The notes under the pieces are model-generated. The model was not told the origin of the DNA, did not search any database, and saw nothing but the letters and a program-made list of their open reading frames with translations. This document shows, piece by piece, positions 43,669 to 51,346 of a stretch of 64,000 bases of DNA; within the stretch, counting starts at the first letter, position 1, and each line of letters starts with the position of its first letter. Origin of the DNA: an uncultured Holophaga sp. (GTDB taxonomy: Bacteria > Acidobacteriota > Holophagae > Holophagales > Holophagaceae); assembly GCF_963677305.1 (NCBI RefSeq), contig NZ_OY781925.1, positions 2,395,501 through 2,459,500 of the forward strand, given 5' to 3'. The position numbers and the translations under genes are program-made.

Positions 43669-44580
43669 CTACGGCCTGCCAGGGAAGATCAGGCGGCTGG
43701 TGATGTAGGCTCCCGCCTCGCTGGTGACCCTGAGCTGCAGTTCCATCCCGGGAGCGGGATCGGAAAGGGTGAGCCCGATGGGCCCACTCTCGGCGGTCGC
43801 CAAGACGGCATCCCCCTGCTTCAGCTCGGCCTTGCCGCCGGAGAATACAGCGGTGACGCGGAACTCCCTTCGATCGCCTGAGACCGGATCGGCCCTGAAG
43901 GATGAAATCTGCGGAAGGGGTACCACCTTCACGGTCGCCTCCCGGGTGGTGACCGCCCCAGAGGCATCCGTCAACGAAAGGGTGTAGCGGGTGGTCTCGG
44001 TGGGCTTCACCTCGAAGGACGGCGCCTCATCGCTCTTGAATTCCCGCCCTCCGGGGTCCAGTACCACCCGCTTCGCGCCACTGGCCTGCCACTGCAGCCG
44101 GGATGTGCTCCCCAGGGAGATGACCGGAGGGTCGGCCTCAAAGCGGGCGATCTGCCCGGGGGCAGTGACCGGGATCCTCACCACCGCACGGGCGCTGTTT
44201 CCCTCGGCATCCCTGGCGGCGCAGGTCAGTACGGCCTCACGGGCCTTCCCCGCCGTCCAGGTCACCCACTCCCCCTTGGCGTTGCCTTCCAGCTCGCCTC
44301 CCACGATGCTCCACTCCGCAGTGACCTCCCGACTGCAGCGGAGCCGCGCATCATGCCCCTTGCTGCCACCCACGACGGAGGCGTCGGTCTCGATGAAGAG
44401 ATCGAAGGAACCTTCCTGGGTCTGGGTCGGTGGCTCCGCCGCTGGCGCGGTCGCCTGGGCCTGGCCAGGAGGAGGCGGAGTCACCTTGCCCCGATCCATG
44501 GTGACCGCATAGATGAGGAGGATGAGCACAGCGGCCCCCAGGCCGCCAATCAGATAGCGCGTCTTCTGGGTCGAGTCCAC
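43669..44580 (-). CDS. Membrane-anchored protein with Ig-like domains
   Basis: 303 residues. One membrane segment near 10-27, a Pro/Gln/Thr-rich linker, then two or three beta-sandwich repeats (RFEADPPVISLGSTSRLQWQ, RYTLSLTDASGAVTTREATV), like PKD/Ig domains. The outer part lies in the periplasm. No enzyme motif is visible. The start is a GTG with GGAGG upstream. It is separated by 360 bases from the divergent Ig/NHL lipoprotein gene; a joint surface role is possible. Confidence 0.72.
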   Translation of the reverse strand: MDSTQKTRYLIGGLGAAVLILLIYAVTMDRGKVTPPPPGQAQATAPAAEPPTQTQEGSFDLFIETDASVVGGSKGHDARLRCSREVTAEWSIVGGELEGNAKGEWVTWTAGKAREAVLTCAARDAEGNSARAVVRIPVTAPGQIARFEADPPVISLGSTSRLQWQASGAKRVVLDPGGREFKSDEAPSFEVKPTETTRYTLSLTDASGAVTTREATVKVVPLPQISSFRADPVSGDRREFRVTAVFSGGKAELKQGDAVLATAESGPIGLTLSDPAPGMELQLRVTSEAGAYITSRLIFPGRP

Positions 44581-44940
44581 AGCGCAGCCCTCCTGCCATC
44601 ACCTGAATGATTGGTGAAAAGCCTACCACATCACATGACATGCCAGGGATCCATGTGGGGCCCGGGCACCCCCCAGGCAGCCGGGGCGGGATCAGCCCGG
44701 CTCCCACTCAGCCCTTCAGGTTCAGAGAGTTGGCTGCGGTGCCCCCCTAGCGAGCCAAGCTGTCATGCTATCCTCGTTTGCCGCCGGGTCTCCCCGGGTC
44801 TGGCAGGCTGGTTGCCGGCGTTCACCCCACCCTGGGACAACACTCACCGGGAACCGAGCCGGGTCCGGCACCATCATGGGAGCATGACCACGGCAGGCCC
44901 GCGCCACGGGTACCTGCTTTTCCGCTCAAACGAGGTCCCC
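44581..44940. other. Divergent intergenic region
   Basis: 360 bases between the Ig-like gene and the NHL lipoprotein gene. It holds both starts' control regions and several short G+C hairpins. An open frame reaches back to 44611 but lacks a ribosome site and signal peptide. I saw no clear promoter, riboswitch or small gene. Confidence 0.5.
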
Positions 44941-46251
44941 TTGAAACAACCCCTCCGCCTTCCCCTCGTCATGGCCGCCGGCGTGATCATGGCGACCCTG
45001 CTGACCGCCTGCAGCGGGTCCAAGTCCGCCCCCACGATCACCAGCCAGCCTGAAAGCCTCTCCACGGTGGTCGGCAGGACGGTGGAGATCGACATGACCG
45101 CCAAGGGGAAGCCCAGTCCGGACTACCTTTGGTACAAGGACGGCACGGCCATCACCAGCCAGACCACCGACACCTGCACCATCAGTGAAGCCAAGCTCAG
45201 CGATGCGGGCGACTACACCGTGGTGGTGAGCAACAGCCAGGGGAGCGTCACCAGCAATGCCGCCACCCTGACAGTACTGCCGGTGCCCGACATCCTGCAC
45301 CCCTTCGGTATCGCCATCGCCAGCGACAACACCCTCTATGTCTCTGACTCGGTGCGCCACACCGTCCACAAGGTCACCAGCGATGGCACCGGGACCGTCC
45401 TGGCTGGCACCCTGAACTACTCAGGCAGCACCGATGCCACCGGCACCTCCGCCAAGTTCTACAGCCCCCAGGGACTGGCCCTGGACGAAGCCGGTACCTA
45501 CCTCTACGTAGCCGATTACGACAATGACACCATCCGCCGGGTGGATACCTCCACCGGCGAGGTGACGACCTTCGCAGGGTCAGCGGGTGTCGCTGGGAGC
45601 CTCGACGCCACCGGTACTGCAGCCCGTTTCTACCATCCCGTGGGGCTCGCCTTTGATGCCACGTACAGCTACCTCTATGTATCAGACTCCGGCAATCACA
45701 CGATCCGCCGGATCTCCATGAGCGACGTCTCCGTTTCCACCTTCGCCGGGACCGCTGGCACTGCAGGCAGCACCAATGGCAGCAGCGGGCTCCTCAGCAG
45801 CCCCAACAGCCTGGCCGTGGACGGAAGCGGCAACGTCTATGTGGCGGACTACGGCAACTCGGTGATTCGCAAGATCACTTCCACCGGCATCCTCTCCACG
45901 CTAGCCGGCGATGCCGGCGACACCGGCACCGCCGATGGCACAGGCACCTCGGCCCACTTCTACTGGCCGGTGGGCCTCGCCATCAATGCCAGCGGCGATC
46001 TCCTGGTGGCCGACACCCACAATCACGCAGTCCGCAAGATCACCACTGCGGGGGTTGTGACCACCTTCGCCGGTACCAAGGGCAGCTCCGGCAACGAGGA
46101 CGACACCGGCACGGACGCCTACTTCTACCTGCCCATGTGCATCTGCGTGGACAGCACCGGAGTCGCCTACGTCACCGACTACGGCAACAGCCTGATCCGC
46201 ACCATCAGCACCGCCAAGGTCGTCGGAACCGTCACCAGCCCCGTGGACTGA
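44941..46251 (+). CDS. Lipoprotein with an Ig-like domain and NHL repeats
   Basis: 436 residues. TTG 44941 follows GAGGT and gives a good lipoprotein signal ending MATLLTAC. An Ig-like domain follows (YLWYKDGTAIT, SDAGDYTVVVSN), then about five NHL repeats of 55-60 residues, each with a pattern like LYVADYDNDTIRRVD and FAGSAG, which should form a beta propeller. Such proteins are surface or periplasmic and bind other proteins or sugars. Ser, Thr and Gly are enriched, and G+C is slightly lower than average. A terminator follows. Confidence 0.88.
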   Translation: MKQPLRLPLVMAAGVIMATLLTACSGSKSAPTITSQPESLSTVVGRTVEIDMTAKGKPSPDYLWYKDGTAITSQTTDTCTISEAKLSDAGDYTVVVSNSQGSVTSNAATLTVLPVPDILHPFGIAIASDNTLYVSDSVRHTVHKVTSDGTGTVLAGTLNYSGSTDATGTSAKFYSPQGLALDEAGTYLYVADYDNDTIRRVDTSTGEVTTFAGSAGVAGSLDATGTAARFYHPVGLAFDATYSYLYVSDSGNHTIRRISMSDVSVSTFAGTAGTAGSTNGSSGLLSSPNSLAVDGSGNVYVADYGNSVIRKITSTGILSTLAGDAGDTGTADGTGTSAHFYWPVGLAINASGDLLVADTHNHAVRKITTAGVVTTFAGTKGSSGNEDDTGTDAYFYLPMCICVDSTGVAYVTDYGNSLIRTISTAKVVGTVTSPVD

Positions 46252-46262
46252 GAGTCGGGAAT

Positions 46263-46304
46263 TACACGTATAAGGGCGGTCCCAGGGCCGCCCTTATACG
46301 TGTA
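46263..46304. terminator. Bidirectional terminator, 17-bp perfect stem
   Basis: 46263-46279 and 46288-46304 are perfect reverse complements (arm TACACGTATAAGGGCGG) with an 8-base loop. It lies between convergent stops, 12 bases from each. It is A+T-rich in the outer half. Confidence 0.8.
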
Positions 46305-46316
46305 CCGAGTTCTGGA

Positions 46317-48356
46317 TCAGGCCTCTTCGAGGGCTTTCCGGCGGGTCTCGACAATCCTGTCTGCCTCCCGGCCCTCCAGTTCCTGCAGATGATCGAAGGC
46401 CCAGGTGAAGAAGCCCACGCCCATGGTCTGGCTCCTGAGTTCAATGATGAGCTCATTCATCTCACTCTGGGGCAGGTAGGCCTCCACCACATCCCAGCCC
46501 GGCCAGCCTTCCTTGGCGTCGAAACCGAGGATCTGGCCAGCCCTGTGGCCGGTGACCATGCGCTGGGCCTTGGAGGTGTGTTCGCTGGGCACCGAGATCC
46601 GGATCTTGAGGATGGGCTCGAGGAGTGTCGGGGAGCATTTGGTGAGACCGTCGGTCATGCCGATCCGTGCTGCGGTCTTGAAGGCCATATCAGAGCTGTC
46701 CACATCGTGGTAGCTGCCGAAGAAGAGGCAGACATGCAGGTCCACCACCGGGAAGCCCAGGGGACCCTGGCGGCAGTAGTCGCGGACGCCCTCCTCCACC
46801 GCAGGGATGTAGTTCCGAGGCACCACCCCGCCCACGATCTCCTCGCTGAAGACGATACCGTCCCCACGCTGCAGAGGCTTGATCCGGAAGTGGACATCCC
46901 CGAACTGTCCATGGCCGCCGGTCTGGCGCTTGTGCCGCCCCTGGACCTCGCAGCCCTTCCTGATGGTCTCCCGGTAGGGCACCAAGGGCTTCTCTGTCTC
47001 CACCTCCACATTGAACTTGCTCTTGAGGCGGGCCACGGCGTTCTTGAGGTGGATCTCCCCCTGCCCCCAGAGGATGCGTTCCTGGGTCTCGACATTCTGC
47101 TCAAGCTGGAATGACTGGTCCTCTTCAATCAGCTTGGCAAGGGCACTGGAGAGCTTGACCTCCTCTCCACTCTTGGCAGCCTTCAGCGAGATGGGGATCA
47201 CAGGCTGGTGGGGTTCAGGCCACTCCAACTCCAGGGGTACAGGCTGGGGCGTGAGCCCCATGGAGGTGTGTATGGGGTCCAGACGCCCCAGAGCCACGAT
47301 CTCCCCTGTGAGGGCCCGAGTCAGCTTCTCCTGTTTCTGCCCGAAGAGCTTATGCACGCCCGAGACCCGGACCCCAGCCAGGGTGGCGCCGTCCACGATC
47401 TCGCCCCGCCAGACCCGGGAATAGCTCTGCTTGCCCACGTGGGGGGCATGGACCGTCTTCCAGACCTGGGCCAGGGGTGCCGGCCCTTCCGGTATGCCCA
47501 AGCGGGCGGCCGTGATGGAAGCCTCCGGGGACTCATGCCGCAGGAGCTTGAGGATCCGCCGGACGCCGCCGTCCTTCTCGGCACTCCCGAAGATGACCGG
47601 TACCAGCTTGGCCTCCTGGAAGCCCATCCGCATGACCTTGAAGACCTCCTCCATTCCCGGCAGGCGATCCTCCAGGAGCATGGACATCAACTCATCATCC
47701 AGAGCGCAGATCTTCTCCAGCATCTCCTGGCGGGAGTGGGCCAGTTCCTCCCTGGCGTTCTCGGGCACCTCGATGCGCTCCGACTCCTGGTGCTCCCGAT
47801 AGAGGAAGGCCCGCTCGAAGGAGAGGTCCACATAGCCCTTGAGACTCTCGCCCTCGATCAGGGGGAACTGGCGGAGGACCAAAGGCGTCTCGGTCCAGTG
47901 CTGGAGGGCCTCCACCGTAGCTCCCAGGTACTTGGCGGCCTGGGCCGAGTCCATCTTGTTCACGAAAACCATGTGCGGGATGGCGTGTTCGTCCAGGAAG
48001 CGCAGGATCGGGGCGGCCATCATGGCCCGGTTGGGGTCGGGCTCCACCACCACCACCGCCGCATCGGCCACCATGAGGGCCCCGGTCATCTCCTGGAGGA
48101 ACTCCACTGAGCCCGGGCAGTCGATGAAGGTCCACTCCTCCTCCAGATAGCCGAAGGTGGCGACATCCGCATCCAGGGACATCTGCCGGGCCCGGGCTTC
48201 CGGCGAGAAGGCCCCCACGGTGCTTCCGTCCCTGACAGAGCCCTTCCGGGCGACGTTTCCGGAAGCAAAAAGCAGGCTCTCCAACAGAGAGGTCTTGCCG
48301 GACATGAAGGGGCCCACCAGGGCCGCAACGCGTGGAGCAGATGGAGACTTGGTCAC
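46317..48356 (-). CDS. Elongation factor G-like GTPase (FusA2-type paralogue)
   Basis: 679 residues with EF-G domain order. The P-loop is GPFMSGKTS instead of the AHIDAGKTT of EF-G, G3 is DCPGS and G4 is NKMD. The switch I sequence RGITI is missing. The C-terminal half has QTGGHGQFGDVHF and the domain V pattern. This class, sometimes called EF-G2 or TetM-like, is not the main translocase; roles in ribosome recycling or rescue are proposed. A strong AAGGAGAG lies before GTG 48356. It is encoded alone, not in the str operon. Confidence 0.88.
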   Translation of the reverse strand: MTKSPSAPRVAALVGPFMSGKTSLLESLLFASGNVARKGSVRDGSTVGAFSPEARARQMSLDADVATFGYLEEEWTFIDCPGSVEFLQEMTGALMVADAAVVVVEPDPNRAMMAAPILRFLDEHAIPHMVFVNKMDSAQAAKYLGATVEALQHWTETPLVLRQFPLIEGESLKGYVDLSFERAFLYREHQESERIEVPENAREELAHSRQEMLEKICALDDELMSMLLEDRLPGMEEVFKVMRMGFQEAKLVPVIFGSAEKDGGVRRILKLLRHESPEASITAARLGIPEGPAPLAQVWKTVHAPHVGKQSYSRVWRGEIVDGATLAGVRVSGVHKLFGQKQEKLTRALTGEIVALGRLDPIHTSMGLTPQPVPLELEWPEPHQPVIPISLKAAKSGEEVKLSSALAKLIEEDQSFQLEQNVETQERILWGQGEIHLKNAVARLKSKFNVEVETEKPLVPYRETIRKGCEVQGRHKRQTGGHGQFGDVHFRIKPLQRGDGIVFSEEIVGGVVPRNYIPAVEEGVRDYCRQGPLGFPVVDLHVCLFFGSYHDVDSSDMAFKTAARIGMTDGLTKCSPTLLEPILKIRISVPSEHTSKAQRMVTGHRAGQILGFDAKEGWPGWDVVEAYLPQSEMNELIIELRSQTMGVGFFTWAFDHLQELEGREADRIVETRRKALEEA

Positions 48357-48549
48357 GATCACTCTCCTTGATTGGGTTGTCAGGGTTGTTACGCCCACGT
48401 TTTACACCCGGTCCACAGGAAGGCAACAAAAAGTCTCGCCGGATCTCGTTTCCACGGGAGCTTTCCCCGGGAGGTCCCGTCATTCCTCGCTTGCAGCCCT
48501 GTGCTCCGCTGAGGGACGCCTTCCTGGCCTACGGCCCGGGGAAGGAATC

Positions 48550-48578
48550 TTGACTGGATAGATCAGGATAATTAGACT
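48550..48578 (+). promoter_or_regulatory. Promoter of the Rrf2-ttcA operon
   Basis: TTGACT, 17 bases, TAGACT. Transcription would start near 48585, about 20 bases before the GTG. Rrf2 proteins often repress their own gene, so the spacer may hold the operator. Confidence 0.45.
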
Positions 48579-48605
48579 GGGCCGTGGAAACATCATGGGG
48601 TGCCC

Positions 48606-49115
48606 GTGAAGATCTCGGCCCGCGGCAGATATTCGATGCAAGCGCTCTTCGACCTGGCCCACCACAGCCACGGCCACGCAGTCCCCCTGCATCTCATCGC
48701 CGAACGCCAGGGCCTCAGTCTCCCCTTCCTCGAGCAGATCTTCAACAAGCTCAAGAAGGCCGGTATCGTGGCCAGCGTGCGCGGACCCAAGGGGGGCTAT
48801 GTGCTCACCCAGCCCTGCAACCAGATTACCGTCGGTCAGGTGCTGCGCCTTACGGACCCTGGCTTCTACGCCATGGCCCAGGAGGATCCCGGCAGGGCCA
48901 GCACCGCTCTCAAAGCCGATGACAAGATGAACCGGATCCTCTGGAAGCAGCTGGAGGATCACATCACCAACTTCATGAACACCGTCACGCTGGCGGACCT
49001 CTGTGTGGAGAGCCAGAGCAACGCCTGCCCCGCGTGCACCTGCCCGGACTACACCCAGGATCTGAGCGAGCAGTTCCGCAGCGGCAAGCGCAAGGCCTGC
49101 TGCCTGGACTTCTGA
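48606..49115 (+). CDS. Rrf2 family regulator, cysteine-rich
   Basis: 169 residues. The winged helix-turn-helix at about 1-70 has the family opening KISARGRYSMQALFDLA and the wing RGPKGGYVL. Seven cysteines follow the first helices: C71, C133, C141, C144, C146, C165 and C166. Most lie in the C-terminal tail, where Rrf2 proteins such as IscR or NsrR bind iron-sulfur clusters; the exact spacing here is different. GTG 48606 gives the standard N-terminus. It overlaps ttcA as TGATG. An iron-sulfur or redox signal controlling ttcA is a reasonable guess. Confidence 0.9.
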   Translation: MKISARGRYSMQALFDLAHHSHGHAVPLHLIAERQGLSLPFLEQIFNKLKKAGIVASVRGPKGGYVLTQPCNQITVGQVLRLTDPGFYAMAQEDPGRASTALKADDKMNRILWKQLEDHITNFMNTVTLADLCVESQSNACPACTCPDYTQDLSEQFRSGKRKACCLDF

Positions 49116-49945
49116 TGTCCAATCCCTGTTCCCTGCCCGGCTTCGCTGCGCCGCCCACCGAAGCCGACCTCAAGACCCTCCCCAAGCTGGAGGAGCGCCT
49201 CCGCCGCAAGGTGGGCACCTGCATCGCAGACTACGGGCTCATTGAGGAGGGCGACCGCATCCTCATCGGCCTCTCCGGGGGCAAGGACTCCTGGGCCCTG
49301 CTGGACCTCCTGATGGGACTCCAGCGCCGGGCACCCATCAAGTTCACCCTCCAGGCCCTCACCATCGACCCGGGCTTTCCCGGCTACAACCCCGACCGCA
49401 TCGCAGAGGCCTGCGATGAACGGGGCGTGTCCCATCTCATCCTGGACGCTCCCATCCACACCCTGGTCCGGAAGAAGCCAGAAGTCACCCCCTGCGCCAT
49501 GTGCTCCCGGCTGCGCCGCGGCGTGATGTATTCCCACGCCAAGAAGGAGGGCTTCACCAAGATCGCCCTGGGGCACCACCTGGACGACCTCATCGAGACC
49601 CTCCTCATCAACCAGTTCTTCGAAGGCCGACTCTCCACCATGCCCGTCAAGCTCACCAGCGACGACGGCGCCAACACCGTGATACGCCCCCTGGCCTACA
49701 TCGAGGAGGAGGATCTGCGCCGCTTCGCCTGGCTCAGGGGCTACCCCATCGTCCCCTGCGGCTGCCCCCTCTGCGGCGCCAGCACCCTGGAGTCCCGCCG
49801 TGCCCAGATCAAGGAGCTGGTGGCCAACCTCAAAAGCAGCGCTCCGGACATCAAGTTCTGCATGCTCAACGCCATGAAGAACGTCAAGACCACCCACCTC
49901 CTGGACAGGAACCTGCTGGAACTGCCGGCGGCCTTCAGGAAGTAG
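49115..49945 (+). CDS. ttcA: tRNA 2-thiocytidine synthetase TtcA
   Basis: 276 residues. The ATP-pyrophosphatase PP-loop is LSGGKDSWALL, then the cluster-binding CAMCSRLRRG with its CxxC, LGHHLDDLIETLL, and a C-terminal CGCPLCG. TtcA uses a [4Fe-4S] cluster to thiolate C32 in some tRNAs. Its start overlaps the Rrf2 gene, so the regulator and enzyme share a transcript. The frame is open further upstream over the Rrf2 gene, but that is a shadow. Confidence 0.93.
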   Translation: MSNPCSLPGFAAPPTEADLKTLPKLEERLRRKVGTCIADYGLIEEGDRILIGLSGGKDSWALLDLLMGLQRRAPIKFTLQALTIDPGFPGYNPDRIAEACDERGVSHLILDAPIHTLVRKKPEVTPCAMCSRLRRGVMYSHAKKEGFTKIALGHHLDDLIETLLINQFFEGRLSTMPVKLTSDDGANTVIRPLAYIEEEDLRRFAWLRGYPIVPCGCPLCGASTLESRRAQIKELVANLKSSAPDIKFCMLNAMKNVKTTHLLDRNLLELPAAFRK

Positions 49946-49950
49946 CCATT

Positions 49951-49981
49951 CCAGCCCCCAGCAGGGGTGCCTGGGGGTTGG
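49951..49981 (+). terminator. Hairpin after ttcA
   Basis: CCAGCCCCCAG pairs with CTGGGGGTTGG (one G-U pair) around a 9-base loop, five bases after the ttcA stop. It lacks a T-tract. The 201-base gap to sbcD also carries a short stretch near 50030-50060 resembling dispersed repeats known in other genomes. Confidence 0.35.
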
Positions 49982-50146
49982 TCCTGGGAAGGGTGCGGCT
50001 CCAGACACCCAGAGCAACCACTTCGCGCTTTATCTGCGTGCATCCTGTTCATCGGCGGATATGAGCTTTGCTTCCGGCTGAGGGACCAAGCCCACCGACA
50101 GCCTTTGTCGCAGTCCACCCCTCATACTGTGGAGAGGGAGTCCTGC

Positions 50147-51346
50147 ATGCGCATCCTGCACACATCCGACTGGCACCTCGGCGCGACCCTGGAGGAGCTC
50201 TCCCGAGAGCCGGACCACCGGGCCTTCCTGGACTGGCTGCGGGAGACCCTGATCTCCGAGGCCGTGGACGTCCTGATCATCGCCGGGGACATCTTCGACA
50301 CCGCCAGCCCCTCCGCCGAGGCCCAGGGGCTCTACTACCGCTTTCTCCACAGCCTAGCGGGTACCCCCCTGCGCCAGGTGGTGGTGGTGGGGGGCAACCA
50401 TGACTCCGCCGCCCGCCTGGACGCCCCCCGGGAGCTGCTGGGGGCCTTCGGCATCCATGTGGTGGGGGGGCTGGACGGGGATGCCGAACGCTGCCTTTGT
50501 CCAGTGCTCCGGCCCGATGGGAGTGCCGAGGCCGTCATTGCCGCCGTGCCCTTCCTCAACGAGTGGCGCCTCGGTTTCCGCCCCTCGGAAGAAGGGGACC
50601 AGCGCGAGGCCCTGGGGGCCCCCTTCCGCGCCTTCTATGCACATCTGGCCGACCGGGCCTCGGAGCGCTGGCCCGGCGTCCCCCTGGTGGCCACGGGACA
50701 CCTGGCGGTGGCGGGCAGTACCAAGGATGACGCCCCCCAGGAGATCCACCTCATCGGCACCCTGGGGGGCCTGCCCACGGGCATCTTCGACCCCCGCTTC
50801 GCCTACGTCGCCCTTGGCCACATCCACCGGGCCTACGCCGTGGGCGGCACCCAGGCCTGGTACGCCGGCAGCCCCATCGCCCTGAATGCAAAGGAAGGAA
50901 GGCGCCCCCGCACCGTCAACCGGGTGGACCTCCAGGCGGGCGCCCCCCCGGTGGTGCAGATACTTGAGATCCCTTGCACCCGGCTGGTCAAAGAGTTCCG
51001 CGGCTCCCTGGAGACAGTGAAGACGGCCCTCCGGGGCCTCGCCTGGGCCGGGCCCCTGGCTCCCATGATCAAGGTCGATCTGGAAGTGGAGACCTACCAG
51101 GTGGGCCTCGAAGAGGAGGTCCGCGCCTTCGTGGCATCCCTGGATCCCAGACCGCTGCTGATGGGGATCACCCAGAGCCAGCTCCACCGCACGGCAGACC
51201 AGGTTCCCTCTGAGGCCCCGCCGCCGCGGCTCGCCGACCTCGGTCCAAGGGAGGTCTTCCGCCTCCTCTGCGAGAGCCGGGGCGAGTCTTACGAGGAGCT
51301 GCAGGAGGCCTTCGAGAGCCTGCTTGCCCTGGAGATGCAGGCATGA
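50147..51346 (+). CDS. sbcD: Exonuclease SbcCD subunit D (Mre11-like)
   Basis: 399 residues. Mn-binding phosphoesterase motifs in order: HTSDWHLG, AGDIFD, GNHDS, TGHLAV and LGHIHR, as in SbcD/Mre11. With SbcC it trims hairpins and blocked DNA ends. GGAG lies six bases before the ATG. The capping domain follows to the C-terminus. It overlaps sbcC as ATGA. This partner is relevant to the long palindromes seen in the window, since SbcCD cuts cruciform DNA. Confidence 0.95.
   Translation: MRILHTSDWHLGATLEELSREPDHRAFLDWLRETLISEAVDVLIIAGDIFDTASPSAEAQGLYYRFLHSLAGTPLRQVVVVGGNHDSAARLDAPRELLGAFGIHVVGGLDGDAERCLCPVLRPDGSAEAVIAAVPFLNEWRLGFRPSEEGDQREALGAPFRAFYAHLADRASERWPGVPLVATGHLAVAGSTKDDAPQEIHLIGTLGGLPTGIFDPRFAYVALGHIHRAYAVGGTQAWYAGSPIALNAKEGRRPRTVNRVDLQAGAPPVVQILEIPCTRLVKEFRGSLETVKTALRGLAWAGPLAPMIKVDLEVETYQVGLEEEVRAFVASLDPRPLLMGITQSQLHRTADQVPSEAPPPRLADLGPREVFRLLCESRGESYEELQEAFESLLALEMQA

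Noticed and set aside
44700..44860. Possible c-di-GMP (GEMM) riboswitch before the NHL gene
   Set aside because: Some G+C hairpins and a GGTTGCCGG-like stretch occur, but the conserved GEMM core is missing.
50030..50060. Short sequence like a dispersed repeat seen in other genomes
   Set aside because: Only one degenerate copy was seen in the window, so it cannot be called a repeat family here.
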